Assembly: GCA_958299035.1 (NCBI GenBank)
Contig: CATQJL010000001.1
Span: forward strand, 77,583,594 to 77,647,593
Origin: Cylicocyclus nassatus
Taxonomy: Eukaryota > Nematoda > Chromadorea > Rhabditida > Strongylidae
Direction of reading: 5' to 3'
DNA: 64,000 bases
The position numbers were made by a program, and so were the translations under genes. Positions 55,135 through 64,000 of this stretch are shown here, piece after piece. Positions within the stretch are counted from its first letter, which is position 1, and each line of letters opens with the position of its first letter. The notes under the pieces were generated by a model. It was given only the letters and a program-made list of their open reading frames with translations. It made no database searches and was not told the DNA's origin.

Positions 55135-55809
55135 CAGGGTGGTGTCCGTAAAGTATGTATACACTGTTTGATCGCTAATATCTCTTTTTCCAAGAAGTCT
55201 TTTGCCGTGCTTCAGATACCATTTTGTAGAGCTGGCTTCAACTTAGATTTGCAGTATAGAGTTCACCCATCTCTCTTCATTACTGTAGGAATATGGTAGA
55301 AACTTGAAACATATGGTGTCAGTGTGGAAAAAGCTGCCGTTTCAAAATTCTTCAAAAAATGTGAAAACTTGTGTAATAGGGTTTTTATGGACGATGAGTT
55401 CCTCAACTGTTCACAAGATTGCGAGGCTTTCTAAACGGTGTAACCGCATTTTTTAGGAACATTGAAAAAATGGCAGCTACCTCTTACTTGGCATAACTCT
55501 TCGATGAAGCATTATAATAAGTTGGAAAATTTACAATTAAAATTAGCAACTCTAGTTAGCCTAGCGTAAAATTTTTCAGGCTGTTTTGTTTCCTTTCTGA
55601 GGCAAAATATGGCCTTTCATGGCTCAAAACCGTCTTTGAAGTCTCCACCGTAATCCTACAGTAATGAAGAGCGAGGGGTGATTCGCTCCATATTGTAAAT
55701 CTAAGTTGAAGCCAGCTTTACAAAATGGTACTTGAAGCAAGGCAAAAGACTTCTTGGGAAAAGAAATAGTAACGATCAAACAGTGTATACATACTTTACG
55801 GACACCCTG
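55135..55809. mobile_element. CAGGGTGTCCC-family foldback element
   Basis: A 675-bp hairpin with tips CAGGGTGGTGTCCGTAAAGT and TACTTTACGGACACCCTG, flanked by TA (55133-55134, 55810-55811). The GTAGAGCTGGCTTCAACTTA motif and its inverse lie about 90 bp from each tip. It is the best preserved member of the family here. Confidence 0.93.
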
Positions 55810-57304
55810 TATATAACCAAATTTGATGCATTTATGCATTTTTAAAAGGTTTCAAAGTCGCAGTTCTTTTCAAAGTTGCTCTTCAAAAGTTGCACACGTT
55901 AACCAAGGTTTAGATGTTTTACGCTTTTGCTCTGATTTGTAAGCTGGGAATGCCGAAAATCTGCATCGAGTAAACGAATTAGCAAATTATAACAAACGTA
56001 ATCGAACGACAGAATATCATTTGATCTCCGTTTTCTAAAGTTATTGAATTTAATTAGTCGAATACAAACGTTTGCAAATTCCGAACACTCAGATTTTCTC
56101 GATTACATATTTATATGAAAATGATTTACTAGAGCCAAATCCCATCTATCGGAATAGTCGAAAAAGTGTGCCTGAACAAATATTACGCTGCACCTACTTT
56201 TCTCAATAACTATAACCTACACAAAGCTCAAACGTGTTGGACTGATAGTCAAAGGGTCCCAATGCAGCTTGAAACCATTCCTCAGTATGATTTTGCAAAT
56301 CAAACGGCTTTGAGGCACATCATTCTTTCACGTTCAGTCTCAATTGTATTGTTCAACATCTGGGAAGGCAGGTTGCAGCAAACGCAGGATAAGCAAACTA
56401 TATATATTGATGTCCTTTCAACACTGTTTATTTTCCTTTTCAGATTTTCCTCCTTCATTTAATTTTCCCGATTTCTTCCTATAAGCAAATAAATGTAGAA
56501 TTTTTCGACTATCATGACGTGATACTGTTTCACATGGGTGCGATAGTGTAAGAATTTGCTCACCCCCTTTCACTCCTAAACCGTGACCAAGTTGACCCCC
56601 TCCACCAAAAGCCGAGAAAAAAGTCAACAATGAAATAAGGTCAAGCAAGGGAGATATTTGTACGGAAATTGTTTGTGTATCGGAAAGGAGGAAGAATATT
56701 TATAGGCATTCACGAACTTCAGGAAAAATATAGTAGCTTCTTAGCTGCACAGCAACGTCAGCGAGGAAATTTCCGCAGTAGAACGTTCTCCTCTGGTTTC
56801 AGGAAATAAATAGTTTGACTAGTGTGCCTAGTGATTTCTGGACCCTTACAAGTTTTTGAACGACTTTACGATAGTATAATCATATCCGGGCGTTCTTCCT
56901 CATGCTTCCGATTACGTTAACTTGATGTAAACCATTAATCAAGTGCAAGCTTTCTGCGTAAAAAAGTCCTTTTCGTTTGCATACTTGAGCTGCATACTCT
57001 CAAGCTTGTCCATTCAAAAGGTTGAAGTAACTCCGTCGCCAAACAGGAATTTTTCAGACCACTTATCTAATCTCACAGGGGACGATCCCAGTCCAAACGA
57101 GAACTATGAATAAATACCATCAGATACGTATTATTGGGCTGATTCCCAATCTACCTTACGTGCAGCAATGTTCTTCGGAAAAAATGCGTTTGAAGTTCAA
57201 TGACAAATTAGCGCCACACTTTCAAATAGTTATTCAAAAGCTTACATTGTCTCGAGTAAGCATTCTTATAAGCAATCAATATTGCTAACTTTCCCAGGAT
57301 GTCT
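55810..57304. other. No supported feature
   Basis: Low-copy AT-rich DNA. A + frame of 98 codons (56166-56462) and a - frame of 76 codons (56418-56648) lack recognisable motifs. Confidence 0.35.
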
Positions 57305-57725
57305 AACAAGGAAAGCTACCTAACTTAGCTCGACATTTTAGCAAGGGGACGTAAACATTCTGAATCAGCTTTAAAGACTGCTTCCATGCTATTCGTAATT
57401 GCGGCGCACCATTCCGAAGCAAGTTACTGGCTTTTCCAGCGCAAAATTTGCATACTACTAAACATGGGAAGGCTGCCTCTAGATGAAAATCTGCAGATAA
57501 AAAGGTGCTGAGATATCGAAATAATACAAATCCATTCTTTTTCACTGAAAAGAAGCTTAACGCAAGTGTATAAGCACTAGATGGTGATGCCATGATGCCA
57601 GTGAGTTGATGAGCATGCCAATTTTGCGCAGGAAAAATGATTTGCTTCGGAGTGGTGCGCGGCAATTACGAATAGCTTATTTGGAATCAGCGTTTGAAGT
57701 TGATTCAAAATAAACATGTCCCTTG
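57305..57725. mobile_element. Harbinger-like MITE relative
   Basis: A foldback with GCTATTCGTAATTGCGGCGC (57388) mirrored before 57680, a CAAGGAAAGCTACCTAACTT left end near 57312 and a TTTGGAATCAGCGTTTGAAG motif, as in 644-1089 and 14576-15000. The right tip and duplication are unclear. Confidence 0.62.
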
Positions 57726-59263
57726 CCGAAAGTCCGATCCATAGGTGCAATAGGGGGAGCCAGGCTTTCTCTAGGTAAAGGGGGTTTCCGCTACTCCCAT
57801 CCTTGTAGGGTGAAGGGAGTAAGTGAGCCTTAAAAGCGAAATGCCCTAACAAGCTACATATCATTTGAAAGCTGAGGTCATAGAGAATCGGATAACACCT
57901 CCAATATTTTCTGAGTATTTTGGGCAGGGAAATATGAGCGGTTTTATGGCCATATATCAACTGATTTGGTGTGCTCTCTTTCTGCTCTCTTATCACAATG
58001 AAGATGAATGCCACGGAGAAATCGACGATTTACGTTTATGCTCTATGATGTAGATAGATTATCAGCGGTAGTCAGGTCTTCGTTGAGCAGAACTTTGCTT
58101 TTGAAAACGGACATAATTTTAGATAAAATGCGGTTATCTTGGCAGAGTGAGGCTAGAAAAAAGTTTCCCGCTCCTCCAATGTATTGGCTTTAATGGATCA
58201 CCGGAGTAAGCTTTTTTTAAGCTAGAAAACTCAATGCTCCAACAGGCTACATATCATTAAAAGCTGAGATCATGGAAAATTGAACAGGCTGTCAACTTTT
58301 TTCTAGCTCTTCTTAGCACTAAGATGTGAGAGATTTATCTGACGGATTTATCTAGTGGTTCGCTTTGGCTGACAAAAAAATGCTTTTAATTCTCTTCCAT
58401 ATCATAAAAAAAAGTTATCTTACTAACATACTAATTTACCATTCATGGTAATCACTGCATATCACACTGAGCTGTTCTTGCAGTTTTTAGCAAGACTTTT
58501 TTGGTTTATACGAGCATCGATAACCTGGGTATAGACTTACCATTAATACAGACTTACTTATTACTTCTTTACCTGTTTCCCTACAAACAAAGGCGTTCAG
58601 CTGTTTATCTATCTAAAACAGTGACAAGCCTCAGAAAATCTCAAGGCTTGAAAGTAAATATGTTCGGAAAAATTTTTCATAATAAAAACGTGGAAGAAAG
58701 ATGCAGCAAACACGCATCAACCGCTGAGGTTCTTGAGAAAAACCCAAATGTTTCTGTTTCTTGTATTTGTTTCTGGGGTGTTTACATTTCCAAGTTACTT
58801 TATCTCCAAAGTTTAGTTAAATTTTTCATGCTACAGTATCTATTGTAGACGCCTTTGAAATCGTGCGAAAAAAAGCAACTACTTCAATAATTCTCATTGT
58901 GATTGGTGGAACTATTTCTTTTCATGGAGTATGTGGTTGTTGTGTTTCACGGATGAGATGAATCTCCAATAGCTTTTGAACATGATTCGCTCTCGAATTA
59001 CCTTCTCAAATCAGCCTCAGGTGAAAGGGTCATCCGATTTCTGGCTTAAACATGGGGGGGGGGAGGTAAGATCCATTGCTCCCCCTATCGCAACTATAGT
59101 CCGAGCTAGGTTGGATAGCTTTCCTTATAAGCACATTATGCATTAAATTACAATGACGTCGACTTCAACCGCTCATTACTTCTTCTAAAAAAATAGAAAA
59201 TCGCGCGCAGATATGGAAGGTAGACCTGAAATCAGCTTACCAAGACGCCTTTAAATTGATATA
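57726..59263. other. No supported feature
   Basis: Low-copy AT-rich DNA; frames of up to 115 codons (58501-58848) without motifs. The CATATATCAACTGATTTGGT region overlaps frames on both strands, none convincing. Confidence 0.35.
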
Positions 59264-60244
59264 TTAGGTGGGTGCAAAAGTTCTTGCGCCGGATTTTCAA
59301 AAAATCATAACTTTCTTTCTTCTCAACGATTTTTCTCGAAATCATTTTTGTATGAAAGGGGAAACCTTATTAACCTTACAAAATTCTTTATAGCGGTGCC
59401 GTTGCCATGAATTGGCGTTGGTAAGTTCGAGAGTTAAACGCAGTAGAAGAAAATTAGTCAAGATCGACATTTTTCAAGCTGGATCACGAAAAATTCTGAA
59501 AGTATTTTTATTTGATATGAAAAATTTCGCTCATTACAGCGGTATTTTTTCCATGAATTAAAACGAAGTAGATCGAGAGATAGAAGCAATTAAAGAGAAT
59601 TCGTTTAGTTTTGCAATTTTTAAGCATGCTCAAAAAAGCATGAAAACGTCACAGAAAACGCGAAAAAGTTATAAACATGGGTTTTGTGACCTTCCCTTTC
59701 TAGCTGAGCAAAAATCGTGCCAATCGGGAGCAAATTTGTTTTTCGTGATTTACTCGGATTTTCGGGTCTGCGTTTTTCACGAAAGTCAAAATTGCTCCCG
59801 ATTGGCACGGTTTTTGCTCAGCTAGAGGAAGGTCACAAAACCCATGTTTATAACTTTTTCGCGTTTTCTGTGACGTTTTCATGCTTTTTTGAGCATGCTC
59901 AAAAATTGCAAAACTAAAGAAATTCTCTTTAATTGCTTCTATCTCTCGATCTACTTCGTTTTAAGTCATGAAAAAGGTACCACTGTAATGTGCGAAATTT
60001 TCTCGATCAAATAAAAATACTTCCAGAATTTTTCGTGGTCCAGCTTGAAAAATGTCGATCTTGACTAATTTCCTTCTATTGCGTTTAACTCTCGAACTTA
60101 CCAACGCCAATTTATGGCAAGGGCACCGCTATAAAGAAGAAGGTTTCCTCTTTCATACAAAAATAATTTCGAGAAAAATCGTTGAGAAGAAAGAAAGTTA
60201 AGATTTTTTGAAAATCCGGCGCAAGAACTTTTGCACCCACCTAA
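59264..60244. mobile_element. TA-flanked near-perfect foldback element
   Basis: A 981-bp hairpin with tips TTAGGTGGGTGCAAAAGTTC and GAACTTTTGCACCCACCTAA, flanked by TA (59262-59263, 60245-60246). The arms match almost base for base to a centre near 59755 (AAAACCCATGTTTATAACTT and its complement). No coding capacity. Confidence 0.95.
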
Positions 60245-60350
60245 TATTTTGGTTGATAAATCTTTGATGAGACTCCAAGATCGAATATCAGTAAACTTTG
60301 GCATAAACTTATTTGTATGTCTTCTTTAGCCAGTCACACCAAAATTGTTA

Positions 60351-60540
60351 ATGTGTCATTGATCAGCCTAACGTTTCGGTGTCGTAACCCTCGTTGCAGC
60401 AGGCAGTCTTCGAAATGGGTTCGGGCCACCATCAAACACAGTCGTAATTACTGACTCGAGGACTGCCGAGGCTCCGACGAAGATGACTGCATCAAACGTT
60501 TGACTGATCAATCAAGCGTATTATCAATCTTGATTTACTG
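60351..60540. mobile_element. Inverted pair of Penelope-like 3' ends
   Basis: Two copies of the Penelope 3' region meet tail to tail or head to head. The - strand copy (60360-60420) has GACACCGAAACGTTAGGC and CGAAGACTGCC. The + strand copy (60450-60530) has CGAGGACTGCCGAGGCTCCG, GATG/CATC hairpin and AAACGTTTGACTGATCAATC. Both resemble 5514-5700 of the element at 4399. No coding part remains. Confidence 0.7.
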
Positions 60541-60837
60541 TCCGAAAAGACATAGATAGTTTCAGTTCAGTTCCACGTCGATTGAGCACCTTTCCTTTGT
60601 TAAAGCTCTACCATAAGTTCTTGATAGATCTACTTTTGAGCACTACTCAGTTTCTGGATCGATGCAAGCCAAAAAAAAATAAAAGCTAGGCATTATGACA
60701 TTTATATAGTTGTAATATAATAATTACGTGCAAACTTTTCACATAAAAAACCCTTTTTGTTTGCGTTCTGAGCTGTCTTTTGGAGATTCCACGTTTTCTT
60801 CCTAAAATCACAGTTTAGCCCAAAAAGCTGCAAAGTA

Positions 60838-61639
60838 TTAGGTTGGAAACTAAGTTTTGCAACTGGTCTCATAACTTCCCTCTCACTCAATATGGCCCAC
60901 TCAAATTTTGCTACTGCGTTGGTTATTACGTAAGCTACAAGCACAGCTGCTCTCCTATCAAGTTCTGACGTCGCAGTGAGGGTTACGGTAGGTGCATATG
61001 AAGGGGAAAAATTCAAAGTTTGACGGTTGGCTGAAACTTGGCATAGGGGTGTTCCCCGACATGCTGATCATGAAAACGATAGTGAAATTGCGTGATAAGG
61101 GCTTTTTTGTAGGATGACTGTAGGTGTACGATATGGGGTCTCACCCTAAACAAGGAAAAAGGCGTTAATTCAATAAATGAATGTGATATTCGCGTTTGGC
61201 AGGTCAAATAACCTTACTATGTAAAGTCTCGGCGGATTTGAGCTTCGGACTCTTTAGTCATTGACGGTCTCCTCAGCAGCTCTTGCGTACATCGACTCGT
61301 TCAACTTTATGAGGACGCCAAATCTCGACATGCCCCTAAATTTTGTTTCTTTCTTAATGGGTCAAAGGAGCCAACCTCCAGCAATAATTTGTAGACGAAT
61401 TCGGATTACTGCGCATGGTCTACGCTGCTAAAGGCTTCATTTTAGCTTGAAACCCCAAAAGTTCTCAAATTTAACTAATATTCGAAAAATGCCTGAAACT
61501 TTTCAATTTCGTGTTCAAAATCGAGCAATTTGTGCTCACTTGTAGCTCACATTGCCTTCTACATACTGCCAAAGTTTGAGAGCGCCATATCCAAAGAGAA
61601 AGTTATGAAACCAGTTGCAAAACTTAGTTTCTAGCCTAA
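60838..61639. mobile_element. TA-flanked mariner-tipped element
   Basis: An 802-bp element with tips TTAGGTTGGAAACTAAGTTT and AAAACTTAGTTTCTAGCC..TAA, flanked by TA (60836-60837, 61640-61641). Outer parts are mirrored (AACTTCCCTCTCACTCAATA against the inverse near 61590); the middle (61018-61150) resembles a tail-type head. No transposase. Confidence 0.82.
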
Positions 61640-63224
61640 TATTTTCAAAAATAGTTACATTGGAGAAAAAGCCAAGGTCCCACAAGAAAAAATGAAAATT
61701 GAGTGTGCTCACAAAACTGTCGTGAACATGCTGACTTTCTGCGCATTTGCGACAGCAATCATGCGATGGATAAATTATGGCAAACCTCACGTAATAAGCG
61801 TCGAAGATTTTACTAGGCTTTCGGGATTTTATTTAATTGTAAAGAAATGTCATTTTCCTAAGTTTTTTTTCTGCTAAAGAATATTTTTGAGGGACCGGAG
61901 TATGTGTAAGATCGGTTGACTTAATGATTTCGGTCGCTTATGCGAATTCTCTCAATGCTGCAAACAATTTTTTGCCTACCGCTTAATATTTCTTGTTGGG
62001 CACATTAGTGTAAATTAGAATATAGATTTTGGTCGAGCAAAAAGCATGCAAGAAAGACTCATAAAAGTGAAAAACCTCAATTCTCTCATCAAACCCAAAT
62101 GATCTGAAACAAGAGATCAGACTTTTTATTGTCAATCGAAATAGCGAAATCTTGTATATATTGAGATACCAAATTGCTCAACTTGCATCAATCACAACAT
62201 GAAAACGAAGAGAGGTCAAAGAAGGGTGCCATCAAAAATTTAACCATAATAAGGCGTAATCATCCTTCACCGAGAAAAAAAATTCTGAGTAGTTGATATG
62301 TGATGGTAGAAACGTTGAACACTTCCTCAAAATTGCGAATAAAAGCCAAGAAAAAAAATAGCAAGTGCGAATATGGGTAAGAGCATAATCTTGCTACAAG
62401 CAGGAACAAGTAAGACTTTTTGTTAGAATTCTGGGGTTAGATCCGATTTCGCGTTTACAGTTGCTTTAAGGTTTGTCTTGCCCCATCAAAAGAATCCGCC
62501 CCACATTTCTGGTTTCGACCTGTTGCTTTGCATAAAAAAGTGACTTCTTTTCTTTCCAACTTAATGAATAGAAAAGGTGTAACAACATTATTCGCCAACC
62601 TAATGTATTGAATTTACGAATAATTTCTGTTTACTTTGAATCTTTTTGAATTTGGAAACTTCCAAAAAATCTCACGTTCAAGATTGACGAGCTGCAAAGC
62701 TCTACCCTTCGGTATTTTTTGACGAAAATGGGGGGAGGATGCACAGCTATGACTACATCATCCGAGTTTGTGGTTGAGTTTCTTTCGCTACGTTGGCGCA
62801 CACTTGCAAAAAAATAAAAGAAAAACCTAGAGCAAAGAAAAAATCTCAAAAATATTCAAAAATGCTTACAAAAGTGTCGTAAGCTTGTTACTTAATTGGA
62901 CTCGAATATGTAGTTAGCGAGCAAGTCAGGTAGATAGGTATTGAGATGCATTCAATTGTATTGTGTTACTGGCTAGACTTTGTGTTTACCTTTCTGTGAT
63001 TTTTTAATGGCGCACTTTGAGTGCATACATTAAATAAACAATATACATAATTGTGCATTTGTGGCATTTATCATGCTGATTGGAAATTTCAAGCTTCGGA
63101 TTTTTCTGGAGTCACAGAGAAAGGGTGTAACAGAAGTCCTCAACTTCTCCATCAACGTGATATAAGGCTGAATGCTTATCTGTATTTTGTCTGCATGATG
63201 TGTACGGATGTTGCAAAAAAATTA
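61640..63224. other. Mostly unassigned; solo element tip near 62603
   Basis: At 62581-62603 ACAACATTATTCGCCAACC..TAA looks like one end of a TA-type element, and CAAAGCTCTACCCTTCGGTA (62695-62714) is a copy of the shared subterminal motif. No matching opposite tip was found. No exon candidates. Confidence 0.4.
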
Positions 63225-63310
63225 TCCATATCTGAACCGATTTTAACTACAGTTTGACACCATCACTTCAGCGGATGTCATAAGCTACTTTGTGGTCGTA
63301 AATCATTATC
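63225..63310 (+). repeat. Tail-type repeat head, single copy
   Basis: ATCTGAACCGATTTTAACTA, then GTCATAAGCTACTTTGTGGT and AATCATTATCGA, follow the order of the head at 23390-23480. Confidence 0.55.
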
Positions 63311-63399
63311 GACTTCATTGTTTTCCCTCAAAATTTGTGCTAATGCTGAGGTAAGCATTGATGGAAAAGCGAGCATGATGATGCATTCTAGGTATTCGT

Positions 63400-63690
63400 C
63401 ATACTTCGCCGTAAAAAGCCCAAAGAAGCTCGAAAAAAGCAAAAAAACGGAAAAGCCCAAAAAAGCCCAAAAGCGCCAGAACCTGGAGCATTAGTTTCGG
63501 AAACATGATGGAAACTAGAACAACTAGGTTTGAAGAATAATTAAAGATAGGACTGCGTTGCGAACACAACACTATGTTCTACCGCCAAAACTTGCGAGGG
63601 GCGTTCCGGCTCTTTCTGGCACTTTTGGCCTTTTTTCGGGCTTTTTGGGGGATTTTTTTAGCACTTTTGAGTTTTTTGGCGAAGTATGAC
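63400..63690. repeat. Purine/pyrimidine-skewed foldback
   Basis: 63400-63485 (AAAAGCCC repeats on the top strand) is mirrored by 63605-63690 (GGGCTTTTT repeats), including CGTCATACTTCGCC and its inverse. The arms are strand-asymmetric homopurine-like tracts. The 98-codon + frame here is Leu/Phe-rich because of the repeat and is not credited. Confidence 0.7.
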
Positions 63691-63705
63691 GGGTCCCTTT
63701 ATTAC

Positions 63706-63890
63706 TTACAAGGAAGGGTCACGAAGTCGAAGTGGCCGATGACTATAAGCTGCCTACTATTATTAAGAGCATTAGTGAGAGCTTGGAACGCTGATTCCAA
63801 ATGTGCTTTTTTGTATCTGCAGAGCGTCTTTGGCAGAGAAGTTATGTGCATACTTGAGGTCAAAAAATAGCTAATGGACCCGTATGAAAT
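63706..63890 (+). mobile_element. Harbinger-like MITE fragment
   Basis: It begins TTACAAGGAAGGGTCACGAA and contains GCTGATTCCAAATGTGCTTTT and GAGAAGTTATGTGCATA, matching the left and middle of the 1347-1843 element. The right end is not recognised. Confidence 0.6.
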
Positions 63891-63966
63891 TGATCGATAT
63901 AGCCATTCTAGATGTCAAATGGAAAAATAAGAAAATTGATATACTAGGCAGAAGTAGTTTGATGTA

Positions 63967-64000
63967 TTAGGTTGATGCATAATTCCTGCACCAAACTAGG
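63967..64000 (+). mobile_element. Left tip of a TA-type element cut by the window end
   Basis: TTAGGTTGATGCATAATTCC after TA (63965-63966) is the same tip as the element at 18014-19003. The rest lies outside the window. Confidence 0.75.

Noticed and set aside
63574..63870. Leu/Phe-rich 98-codon frame as a membrane protein
   Set aside because: The hydrophobic stretch is the translation of a CTTTTTGGG-type inverted repeat, and the C-terminal half is a MITE fragment.
18014..63990. TTAGG at many element ends resembling nematode telomere repeat TTAGGC
   Set aside because: It occurs once per tip next to TA duplications and is never tandem, so it is a transposon terminus, not telomeric DNA.

Overview
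This window looks like repeat-dense, AT-rich DNA from an animal genome, most probably a nematode. The reasons are short introns with TTTCAG-type acceptors, an RTE-clade LINE of the kind I remember as abundant in strongylid worms, a Penelope-like element, and hundreds of degenerate frames with no long intact single-copy gene. The species cannot be named from the sequence. Almost everything recognisable is mobile DNA. The only protein frame that is both long and clearly assignable is the 3' half of a Penelope-like retroelement (RT C-terminus plus GIY-YIG endonuclease, 4402-5430).

Large-scale layout: the window reads as one old, heavily diverged inverted duplication. Going right from about 5.7 kb to 22.9 kb on the + strand, I find eight matching blocks in the same order on the - strand going left from about 50.9 kb to 31.9 kb: 5.7-6.8/48.2-50.9, 12.4-12.7/46.7-47.0, 14.2-14.5/45.8-46.0, 15.3-16.0/43.1-45.6, 16.8-17.1/37.8-38.1, 17.8-18.0/35.3-35.5, 19.0-19.5/32.5-33.0 and 22.2-22.6/32.1-32.4 kb. 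Mobile elements present in only one arm account for the unequal spacing. The centre lies around 23-31 kb and is filled by transposons. The left end of the window (1-6831) is a separate, better preserved palindrome of at least 6.8 kb, and one of its arms is the same sequence as the 48.2-50.9 kb block.

Mobile elements by class. (1) Many TA-flanked foldback elements of 0.6-1.3 kb with mariner-like tips (TTAGGTTG or CAGGGTGTCCC), mostly long hairpins without a recognisable transposase: 9390, 12841, 13434, 18014, 19546, 21307, 22970, 24285, 29655, 31036, 33383, 34378, 37959, 42445, 43491, 43979, 48243, 55135, 59264 and 60838. (2) Elements with TTA target duplications and CAAGGGAAGG tips (PIF/Harbinger-like MITEs): 644, 1347 and 36163, with relatives near 14.6, 17.8, 35.1, 57.3 and 63.7 kb. 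(3) Two hAT-like elements with 8-bp duplications (27181-28301 and 33263-34331) and a half copy at 36.7-37.3 kb. (4) A full-length-sized but mutated RTE LINE on the - strand (24586-28931), itself interrupted by a hAT-like foldback. (5) Penelope-like ends at 60.35-60.54 kb. (6) Tandem arrays built on a 3'-tail-like repeat (23.4-24.1 and 41.0-42.1 kb). Nesting is deep, up to three levels.

Host coding potential is slight. A likely last exon with stop and AATAAA lies on the - strand at 53398-53504. A possible two-exon small gene lies at 11383-11856. Exon-like frames near 7.5-8.0 kb are weaker. No tRNA, rRNA or CRISPR array was seen. No genome search could be run, so family names rest on motifs, tips and target duplications.
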